NCBI RefSeq assembly: GCF_019799965.1
Contig: NZ_JABGCJ010000002.1
Location: 496,001 to 560,000, forward strand
DNA length: 64,000 nt
Direction of reading: 5' to 3'
Source of the DNA: Modestobacter italicus
GTDB lineage: Bacteria > Actinomycetota > Actinomycetes > Mycobacteriales > Geodermatophilaceae
Shown here: positions 9,563 through 17,467 of the stretch, in pieces
Numbering within the stretch: position 1 is the first letter of the stretch
How the letters are laid out: the number at the start of each line of letters is the position of its first letter
Notes under the pieces: model-generated
Seen by the model: only the letters and a program-made list of their open reading frames with translations
Told to the model about the DNA's origin: nothing
Database searches by the model: none
Program-made: the position numbers and the translations under genes

Positions 9563-10954
9563 TCACTCGTCCCGACGGCGCAGGAGCCACCACGCAGTGG
9601 CCAGTGCGATGACCGCGGAGGCCGCCCAGCCCGACGGCGGCCCGGCCAGCGGGACACCGGTGCCCTCGCTCGCCGTGGCCAGCAGCAGGACGGCCGCCAC
9701 CCCGACCGCGGTGCCCAGCTGCGCGGCGGTGTTCAGGAGTCCGGCCGCCGTGCCCTGGAGCTGCTCGGGCACGGCGGTGCCCTCGGTGGTCGCGGCGACG
9801 GAGGACAGTCCGAGTCCGAGGCCGGAGATGGCCACGGCCACCGGGACCAGCCACGGCCAGGACGGTGCGCCCAGCAGGAGCGCGTTCCCGGCCGCGACGA
9901 CGACCAGCCCGAGTCCGGCGGTGGTGCGCGGGGTGCGGCGGCGCATCACGGCCTTTGCGCTGGCGGCGCCGACCACGACCAGCAGGCTGAACGGCAGGAG
10001 GGTCAGGCCGGCGGCGGTCGGGCTGCGGCCCTGGGTGTCCTGCAGCCACACGGTCGCGACCGTCACCGCCGAGCTGGTGGCGGCGGTGTTCGCCAGCGAG
10101 GCGGCCGCACCCGTGGAGAGCGCCCGGTGGCGCAGCGCAGCGGCGGGCACCAGTGGGTCCGTGGCCCGTCGCTCCACCCGGGCGAACCAGGCCGCCGCAG
10201 CGAGGGCGACCGCAAGCGCCGCCCCACCGGTGAGGGCCCGGCCGGGCCGTTCCAGCACCGAGGCCCCCAGGACCAGCGCGGCGACGGCGACGGCGAGGAG
10301 CAGGCCGCCCGGCACGTCCAGCGACCCCGCCCGGCGCGGCGCGGGAGTCGGCACGTGCCGCCGGACGGTGACGAGCAGGACCGCGGCCAGCGGGAGGTTG
10401 ACCCAGAAGAGGCTGCGCCAGCCGACGGCGTCGGTCAGCACCCCGCCCAGCAGCAGCCCGGCCGCCCCGGCGGCGGCGCCGGACGCGCTCCAGGCGGCCA
10501 GCGCGCCGCGCCGGGCGTCCTCCTCCTCGGTGACGGCGGACAGCAGCCGGAGCGCCGTGGGGACCGACAGGGCAGCAGCGGCGCCGAGCGTGCACCGCGC
10601 GGCCACGAGGACCACCAGGCCGGGCGCCGCCGCGGCCGCCAGGGACGCGGTGGCGAAGAGCAGCAGGCCGGCCTGCAGGACCCGACGGTGACCGAACCGG
10701 TCGCCCAGCCGGGCCCCGAGCATCAGCAGTGCGCCGAAGAAGACCGCGTAGGCCGGGACGACCACCGACACCGCCGATGGTGGTGCGCCGAGGTCGGCCA
10801 GCATCGCGGGCGCGGCCGAGATGACGATCGTGGTGCCCAGCACGTCGACGAACTGGACGGCGCAGAGCGTGCCGACCGCGATCCGCGGTGAGCTCGAGCG
10901 CCGTGCCGAGGTCGTGCGGTCGTCAGCCACCACCGCGCCCACCGCCTTCTTCAT
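9563..10954 (-). CDS. MFS transporter (14-TM, EmrB/QacA-like drug exporter family)
   Basis: Proton-driven exporter of 463 residues. The N-terminus has [16 protein letters not shown], close to motif D1 of DHA2 exporters (usually LDxTIVNVALP), and the loop after TM2 is [18 protein letters not shown], the classic MFS motif A. Hydrophobic segments continue to the C-terminus. The ATG at 10954 is 24 bases from the start of a divergent LacI-family regulator, and a LacI-type operator overlaps its start codon, so that regulator very probably controls it. An earlier in-frame ATG lies inside the regulator gene and is unlikely. The substrate is unknown. Confidence 0.88.
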   Translation of the reverse strand: MKKAVGAVVADDRTTSARRSSSPRIAVGTLCAVQFVDVLGTTIVISAAPAMLADLGAPPSAVSVVVPAYAVFFGALLMLGARLGDRFGHRRVLQAGLLLFATASLAAAAAPGLVVLVAARCTLGAAAALSVPTALRLLSAVTEEEDARRGALAAWSASGAAAGAAGLLLGGVLTDAVGWRSLFWVNLPLAAVLLVTVRRHVPTPAPRRAGSLDVPGGLLLAVAVAALVLGASVLERPGRALTGGAALAVALAAAAWFARVERRATDPLVPAAALRHRALSTGAAASLANTAATSSAVTVATVWLQDTQGRSPTAAGLTLLPFSLLVVVGAASAKAVMRRRTPRTTAGLGLVVVAAGNALLLGAPSWPWLVPVAVAISGLGLGLSSVAATTEGTAVPEQLQGTAAGLLNTAAQLGTAVGVAAVLLLATASEGTGVPLAGPPSGWAASAVIALATAWWLLRRRDE

Positions 10955-10962
10955 CGTTGAAG
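10949..10962. promoter_or_regulatory. Candidate LacI-family operator
   Basis: CTTCATCGTTGAAG is a near-perfect palindrome with the central CG typical of LacI-family operators (five of six half-site positions match). It covers the MFS start codon in the short divergent space next to the lacI-type gene. Confidence 0.5.
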
Positions 10963-10978
10963 TGCCACCATTGAACGC

Positions 10979-12088
10979 ATGCCCGGCCGGCCAGCGCAAC
11001 GCGTGACGATGCAGCAGGTCGCTGCCGAGCTCGGGGTGTCGGCGAAGACGGTGTCCAACGCCTACAACCGGCCCGACCAGCTCTCCCCGGACCTGAGGGA
11101 ACGGGTGCTCGCCGCCGCCGACCGGCTGGGCTACCCCGGCCCCGACCCGGTGGCGGCGGGCCTCCGGCGCGGCCAGGTGGGCGCCATCGGGGTGGCCTAC
11201 GACAACGGGCTGTCCTACGCCTTCGCCGACCCCGTGTCCGTCCAGCTGCTGACCGGCATCTCCGCCGTCGCCGAACCGGCCGGTGCCGGACTGCTGCTCA
11301 TCCCGGGCTCGGCCGACCCGCGTCGGCGGGTCGCGGCGGTGACGGGTGCGCTCGTCGACGCGCTCGTCGTGTCGTCGCTGGCCGACGACGACCCACTGCT
11401 GTCCGCAGCGATCACCCGGAGGCTGCCCATCGCGGTCATCGATCAGCCGTCACCGGCCCGGCTGGCCGAGCTCGGTGCTCCGGACACGTCCTGGGTCGGC
11501 ATCGACGACCGCGCGGCTGCCGAGGCGGTCTGTGCGCACCTGCTCGACCTGGGGCATCGGCGACTCTCCGTCGTCTCGTTCGGGATGCACCGCGAGCCCA
11601 TCGAGCGGGGCCTGGTCGACGAGGCCGCTCAGCGGTCGGCCACCTACTCGGTCACCCGTGACCGCCTGGCCGGGTACCGCGCGGCCGCCGTGCGGGCCGG
11701 CATCGACTGGTCGACCGTCCCGGTGTTCCACGGCGCCGACAGCACGCCGGCGGAGGGAGCAGCCGGTGCGGCCGCCGTCCTCGCCACCGAGCCGCGTCCG
11801 ACCGCGGTGATCTGCCTGAGCGACCGACTGGCCGAAGGCGCGCTGCAGGTGTGCGCGGACCGCGGGCTCGCGGTGCCCGCCGACGTGTCCGTCGTCGGTT
11901 TCGACGACGCGACGACCGCCGCGGGCCTGGGGCTGACGACCGTTGCCCAGGACGCGCGCGGGAAGGGGGAGTTCGCCGCGACGCAGCTGCTCGGCGCGAC
12001 CGGGCAGCGGCCGGCGGGACCGCGGCGCCTGGCCACCCGACTGGTCGTGCGCGGGTCCTCCGGCCGGGTCGCGCCAGAGGGGGCCTAG
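10979..12088 (+). CDS. LacI-family transcriptional regulator
   Basis: 369 residues. The N-terminal helix-turn-helix and hinge are VTMQQVAAELGVSAKTVSNA (about 9-28), followed by YNRPDQLSPDLRERVLAAADRLGY and a periplasmic-binding-protein-like sensor domain (IGVAYDNG, VVSFGMHREP, AVICLSDRLAEGALQ, VSVVGFDDA). It is divergent from the MFS exporter with an operator-like palindrome between, so it probably represses that gene and itself until an effector binds. The ATG at 10979 leaves the usual short tail before the helix-turn-helix; a second ATG at 11009 would cut into it. Its TAG stop shares the bases CTAG with the stop of the converging hydrolase gene. Confidence 0.9.
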   Translation: MPGRPAQRVTMQQVAAELGVSAKTVSNAYNRPDQLSPDLRERVLAAADRLGYPGPDPVAAGLRRGQVGAIGVAYDNGLSYAFADPVSVQLLTGISAVAEPAGAGLLLIPGSADPRRRVAAVTGALVDALVVSSLADDDPLLSAAITRRLPIAVIDQPSPARLAELGAPDTSWVGIDDRAAAEAVCAHLLDLGHRRLSVVSFGMHREPIERGLVDEAAQRSATYSVTRDRLAGYRAAAVRAGIDWSTVPVFHGADSTPAEGAAGAAAVLATEPRPTAVICLSDRLAEGALQVCADRGLAVPADVSVVGFDDATTAAGLGLTTVAQDARGKGEFAATQLLGATGQRPAGPRRLATRLVVRGSSGRVAPEGA

Positions 12089-12936
12089 CCCTGGCGGAGG
12101 ACGGCGCAGTCGGTGGCGGTGAGCTCCACGGGCGGACCGGCCGCCAGTTCGGCCAGCACCATCGCCTGCACCAGCGGGTCGGTGGGCAGCTGGCCGTGAC
12201 CGACCCGGGCGTCGGCGCACACCGACTGCACCGTGAGCTCCAGCGCGCCGTCCAGCCGGGCGGACTCAGGCGGGGTCACCGTGGTGTCGTCCGTCGTCCA
12301 GATCGATACCCAGCTGGGCCCCTCGGGCGTCTCGTCGCCGGCGTTGAGCTGCGCGAGCAGGTCGCTGTCGGTGGTGAGCTGCTGACAGCCCGCCGGGCAC
12401 TGGGACGGCGCGAGCGAGCTGGCCAGGTCGGCGACCCGGGTGCCGTGGTGCGGCGACCCGAGGGTGAGCACCCGGCGCGCCTGCTCGGCGCCGCCGTCGG
12501 CGGCCCACAGCCGGGCGATCACCCCGCCGGCGGAGTAGCCGACCACGTCCACGCTGTCCGCGCCGGTCCGGGCCAGCGCGTCGTCCACCGCCTCGGCCAG
12601 GGCGTCCGCCGACGCGGTCAGGTCGCCGGTGCCCTCGCCGGGCACCGCGACGACGGTGGCGTCCCGGCCGACGGCGGTCAGCCGGTCGGCCAGGCCCTGC
12701 AGCGAGCGGGTCGACCCGCCGTACCCGGGCACCAGCAGCACCGGGCCGGGGACGTCCTCGTCGGGCGCGGCGGAGGAGGCGTCGTCCTCGCGGCCGGACA
12801 GCAGCGGCACGGCGACGGCCACCACGGCCAGGACGACGACCGCCAGCAGGACGAGCACCAGGCGGCGGCGGGCGGGGGAGAGGCCGGCGAGCACCCACCC
12901 ACTGTCCCTGCTCACGCTGCCTCGTGCCCGCGGCAT
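12085..12936 (-). CDS. Membrane-anchored lipase-like alpha/beta hydrolase
   Basis: 283 residues with a basic N-terminus and one hydrophobic helix (about 26-47), so the catalytic domain is likely outside the membrane. Oxyanion region VLLVPGYGGS (about 66-75), nucleophile elbow GYSAG (Ser135), likely acid in TTDDTTV (Asp216/217) and histidine in GHGQL (His247). LGSPHHGT is the stretch typical of triacylglycerol lipases. Four cysteines (about 180, 184, 240 and one near the C-terminus) could form disulfides, which suits an extracytoplasmic enzyme. The ATG at 12936 is divergent from the phosphatidyltransferase gene with 14 bases between; a GTG at 12915 is an alternative start. Confidence 0.82.
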   Translation of the reverse strand: MPRARGSVSRDSGWVLAGLSPARRRLVLVLLAVVVLAVVAVAVPLLSGREDDASSAAPDEDVPGPVLLVPGYGGSTRSLQGLADRLTAVGRDATVVAVPGEGTGDLTASADALAEAVDDALARTGADSVDVVGYSAGGVIARLWAADGGAEQARRVLTLGSPHHGTRVADLASSLAPSQCPAGCQQLTTDSDLLAQLNAGDETPEGPSWVSIWTTDDTTVTPPESARLDGALELTVQSVCADARVGHGQLPTDPLVQAMVLAELAAGPPVELTATDCAVLRQG

Positions 12937-12950
12937 GGTGGACTGCACGG

Positions 12951-13607
12951 GTGCTGACCCGCGACGAGTACCTGGCGGCGTGGTCCCGCTGGCACGGCGG
13001 CACCGACCCGGCCGACAGCCGGCTGGTGCGGGGCTGGCTGACCCTGGCCTACACACTGGCCCGCCCGCTGGCCCGGTGGTCCCCGCTCGCCGTCACCGCC
13101 CTCGGCCTGGTCGTGGCCGTCGGTGCGGTCGGGCCGGCCGCGGCCGGTGGCGCCTGGCTGGTCCCCGCCGGACTGCTCATCGGCCTGTCCGGGCTGCTGG
13201 ACTCCCTGGACGGCGCGCTGGCGATCGCCGGTGGCCGGGCCTCCCGCCGGGGGTTCGTGCTGGACTCCGCGGTCGACCGGCTCACCGAGGTCGCCTACGC
13301 CCTGGCGCTCTGGGTGGCCGGTGCCCCCGGGTGGCTGGTCGCGGCGTTCGGGGCGCTGTGCTGGTTCCCCGACTACCTGCGGGCCCGGGCCGGGCAGGCC
13401 GGCGTCCGGGAGACCGGCGCGATCTCGGTCTGGGAACGGCCCACCCGGGTGGCGATGGCCGGCTTCACCGTCGGCGGGGCGGGCATCACCTCCGCCGTCG
13501 TCGACCCCGGCCTGGTCGTCACCCTCGGCGCGGCCGTGGGCTGCCTGCTCGGCCTGGTGGGCACCGCGCAGCTCGGCGTGCAGCTGCGCCGCGCGCTCGC
13601 CGACTGA
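12951..13607 (+). CDS. CDP-alcohol phosphatidyltransferase family membrane protein
   Basis: 218 residues with about six hydrophobic segments. The family signature is recognisable as LDSLDGALAIAGGRASRRGF followed by VLDSAVDR, giving the four aspartates of D-x2-D-G-x2-A ... G-x3-D-x3-D. The arginine that normally follows the alanine of the first half is replaced by isoleucine, so substrate handling may differ from phosphatidylglycerol- or phosphatidylinositol-phosphate synthases. It transfers a phospho-alcohol group from a CDP-linked donor; the acceptor cannot be told. The start is the GTG at 12951. Confidence 0.8.
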   Translation: MLTRDEYLAAWSRWHGGTDPADSRLVRGWLTLAYTLARPLARWSPLAVTALGLVVAVGAVGPAAAGGAWLVPAGLLIGLSGLLDSLDGALAIAGGRASRRGFVLDSAVDRLTEVAYALALWVAGAPGWLVAAFGALCWFPDYLRARAGQAGVRETGAISVWERPTRVAMAGFTVGGAGITSAVVDPGLVVTLGAAVGCLLGLVGTAQLGVQLRRALAD

Positions 13608-13639
13608 CCCGGGATGGGCGGTCGGCGCGGCCGCCCTCC

Positions 13640-13645
13640 TACCCT
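13640..13645 (+). promoter_or_regulatory. -10 element (TACCCT) upstream of adoK
   Basis: TACCCT lies 81 bases before the adoK ATG, leaving a leader of about 75 bases that ends with GGAGAGA before the start codon. Confidence 0.4.
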
Positions 13646-13726
13646 GGAGACGCCTCGGCGCGCGTTCCTGCCCGGGGTCGAGCGGCCTGTCTGCGGCCGC
13701 CGTCCCCGCACGGAGAGAGTCCTCCC

Positions 13727-14704
13727 ATGTCCGTCGTCGTGACCGGGTCCATCGCCACCGACCACCTGATGACCTTCCCCGGCAAGTTCACCGACCAGTT
13801 CGTCGAGGGGAAGATGGAGAACGTCTCCCTCTCCTTCCTCGTCGACGACCTGGTGCAGCACCGCGGCGGCGCCGGGGCGAACATGGCCTACGGCCTGGCC
13901 CAGCTGGGGCTGCGCCCGGTGCTCGTCGGCGCGGTGGGCAGCGACTTCGACGACTACGACGCCTGGCTGACCCGGCACGGGGTGGACACCGGCAGCGTCC
14001 GCTGGTCCGAGCTCAAGCACACCGCCCGGTTCACCTGCACGACCGACGCGGCGAACAACCAGATCGCCTCGTTCTACTCCGGCGCGATGTCCGAGGCCTC
14101 GCTCATCGAGCTGGCGCCGGTGGAGAAGCGGGTCGGCGCGGTCGACCTGGTCATCGTCGGCCCGAACGACCCCACCGCGATGGTGCAGCACACCAGCGAG
14201 TGCCGGGAGCGCGGCTACCGGTTCCTCGCCGACCCCTCCCAGCAGCTGGCCTGGGCCGACGGCGAGATGATCCGCGACCTGGTGGACGGCGCCGACCTGC
14301 TGTTCACCAACGAGTACGAGCACGCACTGCTGCTGCAGAAGACCGGCTGGGACGACGCCGAGGTGCTCTCCCGGGTGGGCACCTGGGTGACCACGCAGGC
14401 GGCCAAGGGCGTGCGGGTGGAGCAGGCCGGAGCCGAGCCGATCGAGGTCATCGCCGTCCCGGAGACCAAGCCGGTCGAGCCCACCGGCGGCGGTGACGCC
14501 CTGCGCGCCGGGTTCGTGGCCGCGCGCCAGTGGGGCCTGGGCATCGAGCGCGCCACCCAGGTGGGCTCCGCGGTGGCCACGGCCGCGGTCGAGGTGATCG
14601 GCACCCAGGAGTACACGCTGTCCCGGGAGCCCTTCCTGGCCCGGTTCGCCGAGGCCTTCGGCGCCGACGCCGCCGACGAGGTCGCCCCGTACCTCCCCGC
14701 CTGA
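13727..14704 (+). CDS. adoK: Adenosine kinase, PfkB family (mycobacterial type)
   Basis: Phosphorylates adenosine to AMP in purine salvage. The 325-residue protein is the length of the Mycobacterium tuberculosis enzyme and follows it closely: GSIATDHLMTFPGKF at the N-terminus, VSLSFLVDDLVQHRGG (substrate region), HTARFTCTTDAANNQIASFY, ADPSQQLAW, and the anion hole with catalytic aspartate in PTGGGDALRAGF. The mycobacterial form reads PTGVGDAFRAGF, so one glycine is added in place of valine while the catalytic Asp is kept. Start ATG with GGAGAGA upstream. A hairpin follows 14 bases after the stop. Confidence 0.9.
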   Translation: MSVVVTGSIATDHLMTFPGKFTDQFVEGKMENVSLSFLVDDLVQHRGGAGANMAYGLAQLGLRPVLVGAVGSDFDDYDAWLTRHGVDTGSVRWSELKHTARFTCTTDAANNQIASFYSGAMSEASLIELAPVEKRVGAVDLVIVGPNDPTAMVQHTSECRERGYRFLADPSQQLAWADGEMIRDLVDGADLLFTNEYEHALLLQKTGWDDAEVLSRVGTWVTTQAAKGVRVEQAGAEPIEVIAVPETKPVEPTGGGDALRAGFVAARQWGLGIERATQVGSAVATAAVEVIGTQEYTLSREPFLARFAEAFGADAADEVAPYLPA

Positions 14705-14718
14705 CAGCGCCCGCCTCG

Positions 14719-14748
14719 AGGCGGCCATGTTCACCACCATGGCCGCCT
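14719..14748. terminator. Hairpin 1 of a GGCCATG pair (terminator of adoK)
   Basis: Perfect 11-bp stem (14719-14729 with 14738-14748) and an 8-base loop TTCACCAC. The stem ends in GGCCATG/CATGGCC, the same core as the hairpin at 14792. Confidence 0.7.
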
Positions 14749-14791
14749 GACCGGGGCGCCCCCTCCGGCGGCCGCCGTCCCCGTGCGGCCG

Positions 14792-14825
14792 CCGTGCGGC
14801 CATGTTCGCCGACATGGCCGCACGG
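14792..14825. terminator. Hairpin 2 of a GGCCATG pair (terminator of the flavin reductase gene)
   Basis: Perfect 13-bp stem (14792-14804 with 14813-14825), loop TTCGCCGA, core GGCCATG/CATGGCC. It ends 4 bases before the stop codon of the converging flavin reductase gene, so each of the two converging genes has its own copy of the element. Confidence 0.65.
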
Positions 14826-14828
14826 GGG

Positions 14829-15476
14829 TCAGCCGCCGCGGAGGCGTTCGCCGATGGCCGGGTCCCCGGACCAGTCGCGGTAGGGGATGCGGCGGATCTC
14901 CGTGACCTCGCCGATCGTCGACCACTCGTTGCCGCCCAGCCGGGCCAGCGGGCGCAGCTGGTCGATCCTGGGCCGGCCGTCCCGGACGGCGGAGGCGTGG
15001 ACGGCGATGTGCACCACCCGGCCGAAGACGACGGTGCTGTCGCCGAGGGACACCGTGCCGTGCAGCACACACTCCAGCGACACCGGCGACTCCGCCACGC
15101 GCGGGACGCCGACCACCTCGCTGGGCTCCAGCCGCACCCCGGCGTGCTCGGCCTCGTCCTGGTCCGGTGGGAAGTCGGTGGCGGTGGCGTTGACCTGCTC
15201 GAACAGCGCCTCCGGCGTGAGGCTGATCGTGAACTCGCGGGTCTGCTCGACGTTGGTCAGCGAGTCCTTGCGGCCGACGCTGGTGAACTGGACGACGGGC
15301 GGGTCGACGCAGGCCACCGTGTAGAAGGAGTGCGGGGCGAGGTTGCGCACGCCCTCGGTCGACCGGGTGCACACCCAGGCGATCGGCCGGGGGACGACGA
15401 CCGAGTTCAGCACCCGGTAGAAGGCGCCGGTGTCCATCTCGGCCGGGTCGAAGTGCACGCGCTCGGAGGAGGTCAC
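14829..15476 (-). CDS. Flavin reductase-like (FMN-binding split-barrel) protein
   Basis: 215 residues. It has the split-barrel pattern of flavin reductase/DIM6-type proteins: AFYRVLNSVVVPRPIAWVCT, then NLAPHSFYTVACVDPPVVQF (FMN phosphate and isoalloxazine region), KDSLTNVEQTREFTISL, and PVSLECVLHG. Members bind FMN and often supply reduced flavin to a partner oxygenase, or act alone on NAD(P)H. No partner oxygenase is next to it; the neighbouring operon makes carotenoid-modifying enzymes, but a link is not shown. Start GTG at 15476, with GACGAT six bases upstream as a possible -10. Confidence 0.85.
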   Translation of the reverse strand: MTSSERVHFDPAEMDTGAFYRVLNSVVVPRPIAWVCTRSTEGVRNLAPHSFYTVACVDPPVVQFTSVGRKDSLTNVEQTREFTISLTPEALFEQVNATATDFPPDQDEAEHAGVRLEPSEVVGVPRVAESPVSLECVLHGTVSLGDSTVVFGRVVHIAVHASAVRDGRPRIDQLRPLARLGGNEWSTIGEVTEIRRIPYRDWSGDPAIGERLRGG

Positions 15477-15512
15477 CGGCCCATCGTCGGTGACGCGGCC
15501 GGGCAGTGCGCG

Positions 15513-16670
15513 TCAGCCCCCGGGGCGGTGCGCGTCGGCCCCGGGGGAGGGCGCGTCGGCCCCGGGCAGGGTGCGGCCGCGCCAGTGCAGCCGGCCGAGG
15601 CGGTGCCCGCGCACCGACCGGGCCACCAGCACGTCCAGCACCGCGATCGACACCGGGTGGGCCAGCGCGTCGGGCCAGACCCGGCTGCCGGTGCGGGCCG
15701 CGACGACGGCCCGCCCGGCCACCCCGGCCGCGTAGCCGACCGCCCCGGCCCGGGAGCCGGCCAGCGCGGCCAGCGGCGGCAGCAGCCAGACGGCGCTGAG
15801 CGCGGCGGCGGCCCCGGCGGCGGCCGCCGGCCGCCCGCCCACCGCCGACCACAGCGACTTGCCGTAGCCGTCCCGGACCCCGGGCCAGCCGTCGTACATC
15901 CGGCAGGCGGCCAGCGTCGAGCCGTCGACCACCACCCCGCGCCCCCCGGCGGCCTTCACCGCCCGCAGCAGCGCGACGTCCTCGATCACCGCACCGCGCA
16001 CCGCGGCGTGGCCACCGGCCCGGTCGTAGGCCGCCCGCCGGACCACCAGGAACTGCCCGTTGGCCGCCGCGAGGGACGGCCGCGGTGAGCGTTCGGCCAG
16101 CCGCAGCGGCAGCAGGGTCGCCCACAGCCACTGCTGCAGCGGCTGGACCAGCCGCTCGGCCGCGCTGCCGGTGAGCTGCCGGGGCCAGGGGGAGACCAGG
16201 TCGAGTTCCGCCTCCTCGAGCACCGCCGCGGCCGAGGCGATCGCGTCGGGCATCAGCCGCACGTCGGCGTCCAGGAAGACCAGCAGGTCGACCTCGCCCG
16301 CCGCCGCTGCGCCCTGGGCGCAGGCGTGTGGCTTGCCCAGCCAGCCGGGCTCCGGCGGCGTGCCGGTGACCAGCCGTACCCGGTCGTCGCCGACCCCGGA
16401 CACCCGTTCAGCCGTTGCGTCGGTGGAGCCGTCGTCGACCACCACGACCCGGAGGTCTCGAACGCCCCGCTGGTCGAGCACGGCGGCCAGGCAGCCCTCG
16501 ATCTGCTCGGCCTCGTCGCGGGCGGGGACCACGACGGTGACCCGCTGGGCCGTCGGGCGCGGCACGGCCGGGGGCCGGCGCAGCAGCCGGGTGTTGACCA
16601 CCGCGTGCAGCGCGGCCAGCACCGAGAGGCCGGCGCAGACCCGCACCAGCCGTCGCCAGACCGCGGTCAC
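15513..16670 (-). CDS. cruG: Carotenoid glycosyltransferase CruG-like (GT family 2)
   Basis: Membrane-associated GT2 enzyme of 385 residues. One N-terminal hydrophobic helix, then the GT-A core: VTVVVPARDEAEQIEGCLAA, VVVVDDGSTDAT, a DXD-type motif in LLVFLDADVRL, NGQFLVVRRAAYDRAGGH and a later EDVAL motif, then two or three C-terminal membrane segments. This layout is that of CruG/CrtQ carotenoid glycosyltransferases. It directly follows cruF with a GTGA overlap, as in known cruF-cruG pairs, so it should attach a sugar to the 2' hydroxyl or a related end-group hydroxyl of the carotenoid. The last codons contain three imperfect copies of a GCGCGTCGGCCCCGGG-like repeat (GADA units). Confidence 0.78.
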   Translation of the reverse strand: MTAVWRRLVRVCAGLSVLAALHAVVNTRLLRRPPAVPRPTAQRVTVVVPARDEAEQIEGCLAAVLDQRGVRDLRVVVVDDGSTDATAERVSGVGDDRVRLVTGTPPEPGWLGKPHACAQGAAAAGEVDLLVFLDADVRLMPDAIASAAAVLEEAELDLVSPWPRQLTGSAAERLVQPLQQWLWATLLPLRLAERSPRPSLAAANGQFLVVRRAAYDRAGGHAAVRGAVIEDVALLRAVKAAGGRGVVVDGSTLAACRMYDGWPGVRDGYGKSLWSAVGGRPAAAAGAAAALSAVWLLPPLAALAGSRAGAVGYAAGVAGRAVVAARTGSRVWPDALAHPVSIAVLDVLVARSVRGHRLGRLHWRGRTLPGADAPSPGADAHRPGG

Positions 16671-17467
16671 CGGCGGCGCTGCTGGGCGGCCAGGGCGACG
16701 ACCACCGGCAGTGCCAGCAGCACGCCCCAGATCGCGGACCCGGGCAGGCCCAGCCAGCCGGCGTGCGCCAGCGCCCCGCCGAGCACCATCCAGCCCAGGG
16801 TGAGCAGCGGTGCGGTGTCGCCGGAGCGCGGTGGGCCGGGGCGGGCGGTGCGGGCGACGAGCAGGTCGAGCGCGGTCATGAGCACCAGCCCGGCGAGCAG
16901 CCAGCCGGCGAGGTTGGTCAGCGGCACCGTGTCGATGCCGGGCAGCCCGGGGCTGGGGAACTCCCAGCGCCAGTAGCCGGCCTGGACCAGCTGCGGGTCC
17001 AGGACGACGTCCCAGACGGCGAAGACGTAGGCCGCGATCAGCACCCGCAGCGGCTGGGACGACGGCGCGAGCCGGCGGGCGGCCACCCAGCTGGGCCAGG
17101 CCATCATCAGCCAGGCCAGCGGGACCAGGAAGGGCACGCCGAGCAGCGTCGGGCCCAGCACGTCGCTGTAGGTGTAGCTGCCGTAGGGGAACCCGGTCGC
17201 CAGGCCGAGCGCCTCGAAGAGCACGGCGACGACGGCGACCAGCACCAGCACGCCGAGACCGGTGCGCAGCCCGCGGCTGACCGCGGCGTGGCTGATCGCC
17301 GCGGACGAGCCGAACAGCACGATCGCCCAGCTGACCCCGTCCCGGGCCGGGCCGTCGGTGAGCGGGTAGGCGATGGCGGTGCCGAGCAGGGCCACGGTGA
17401 AGGCCAGGGGCACCCAGCCGGCCGACGGCCGGGGGAGGGTGCGGGCGGTGGTGACCGCGCCGGTCAC
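16667..17467 (-). CDS. cruF: Carotenoid hydratase CruF-like membrane protein
   Basis: 266 residues with about seven or eight hydrophobic helices, matching the CruF/bisanhydrobacterioruberin hydratase family (older name DUF422). Recognisable pieces: FEALGLATGFPYGSYTYSD, VPFLVPLAWLMMAWPSW, and AVWDVVLDPQLVQAGYWRWE, whose acidic and aromatic residues are the family hallmark. Members add water across the C1',2' double bond of acyclic carotenoid ends, as in myxol and deinoxanthin synthesis. The GTG start overlaps the crtO stop and its stop overlaps cruG, so the three are coupled. Confidence 0.85.
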   Translation of the reverse strand: MTGAVTTARTLPRPSAGWVPLAFTVALLGTAIAYPLTDGPARDGVSWAIVLFGSSAAISHAAVSRGLRTGLGVLVLVAVVAVLFEALGLATGFPYGSYTYSDVLGPTLLGVPFLVPLAWLMMAWPSWVAARRLAPSSQPLRVLIAAYVFAVWDVVLDPQLVQAGYWRWEFPSPGLPGIDTVPLTNLAGWLLAGLVLMTALDLLVARTARPGPPRSGDTAPLLTLGWMVLGGALAHAGWLGLPGSAIWGVLLALPVVVALAAQQRRR

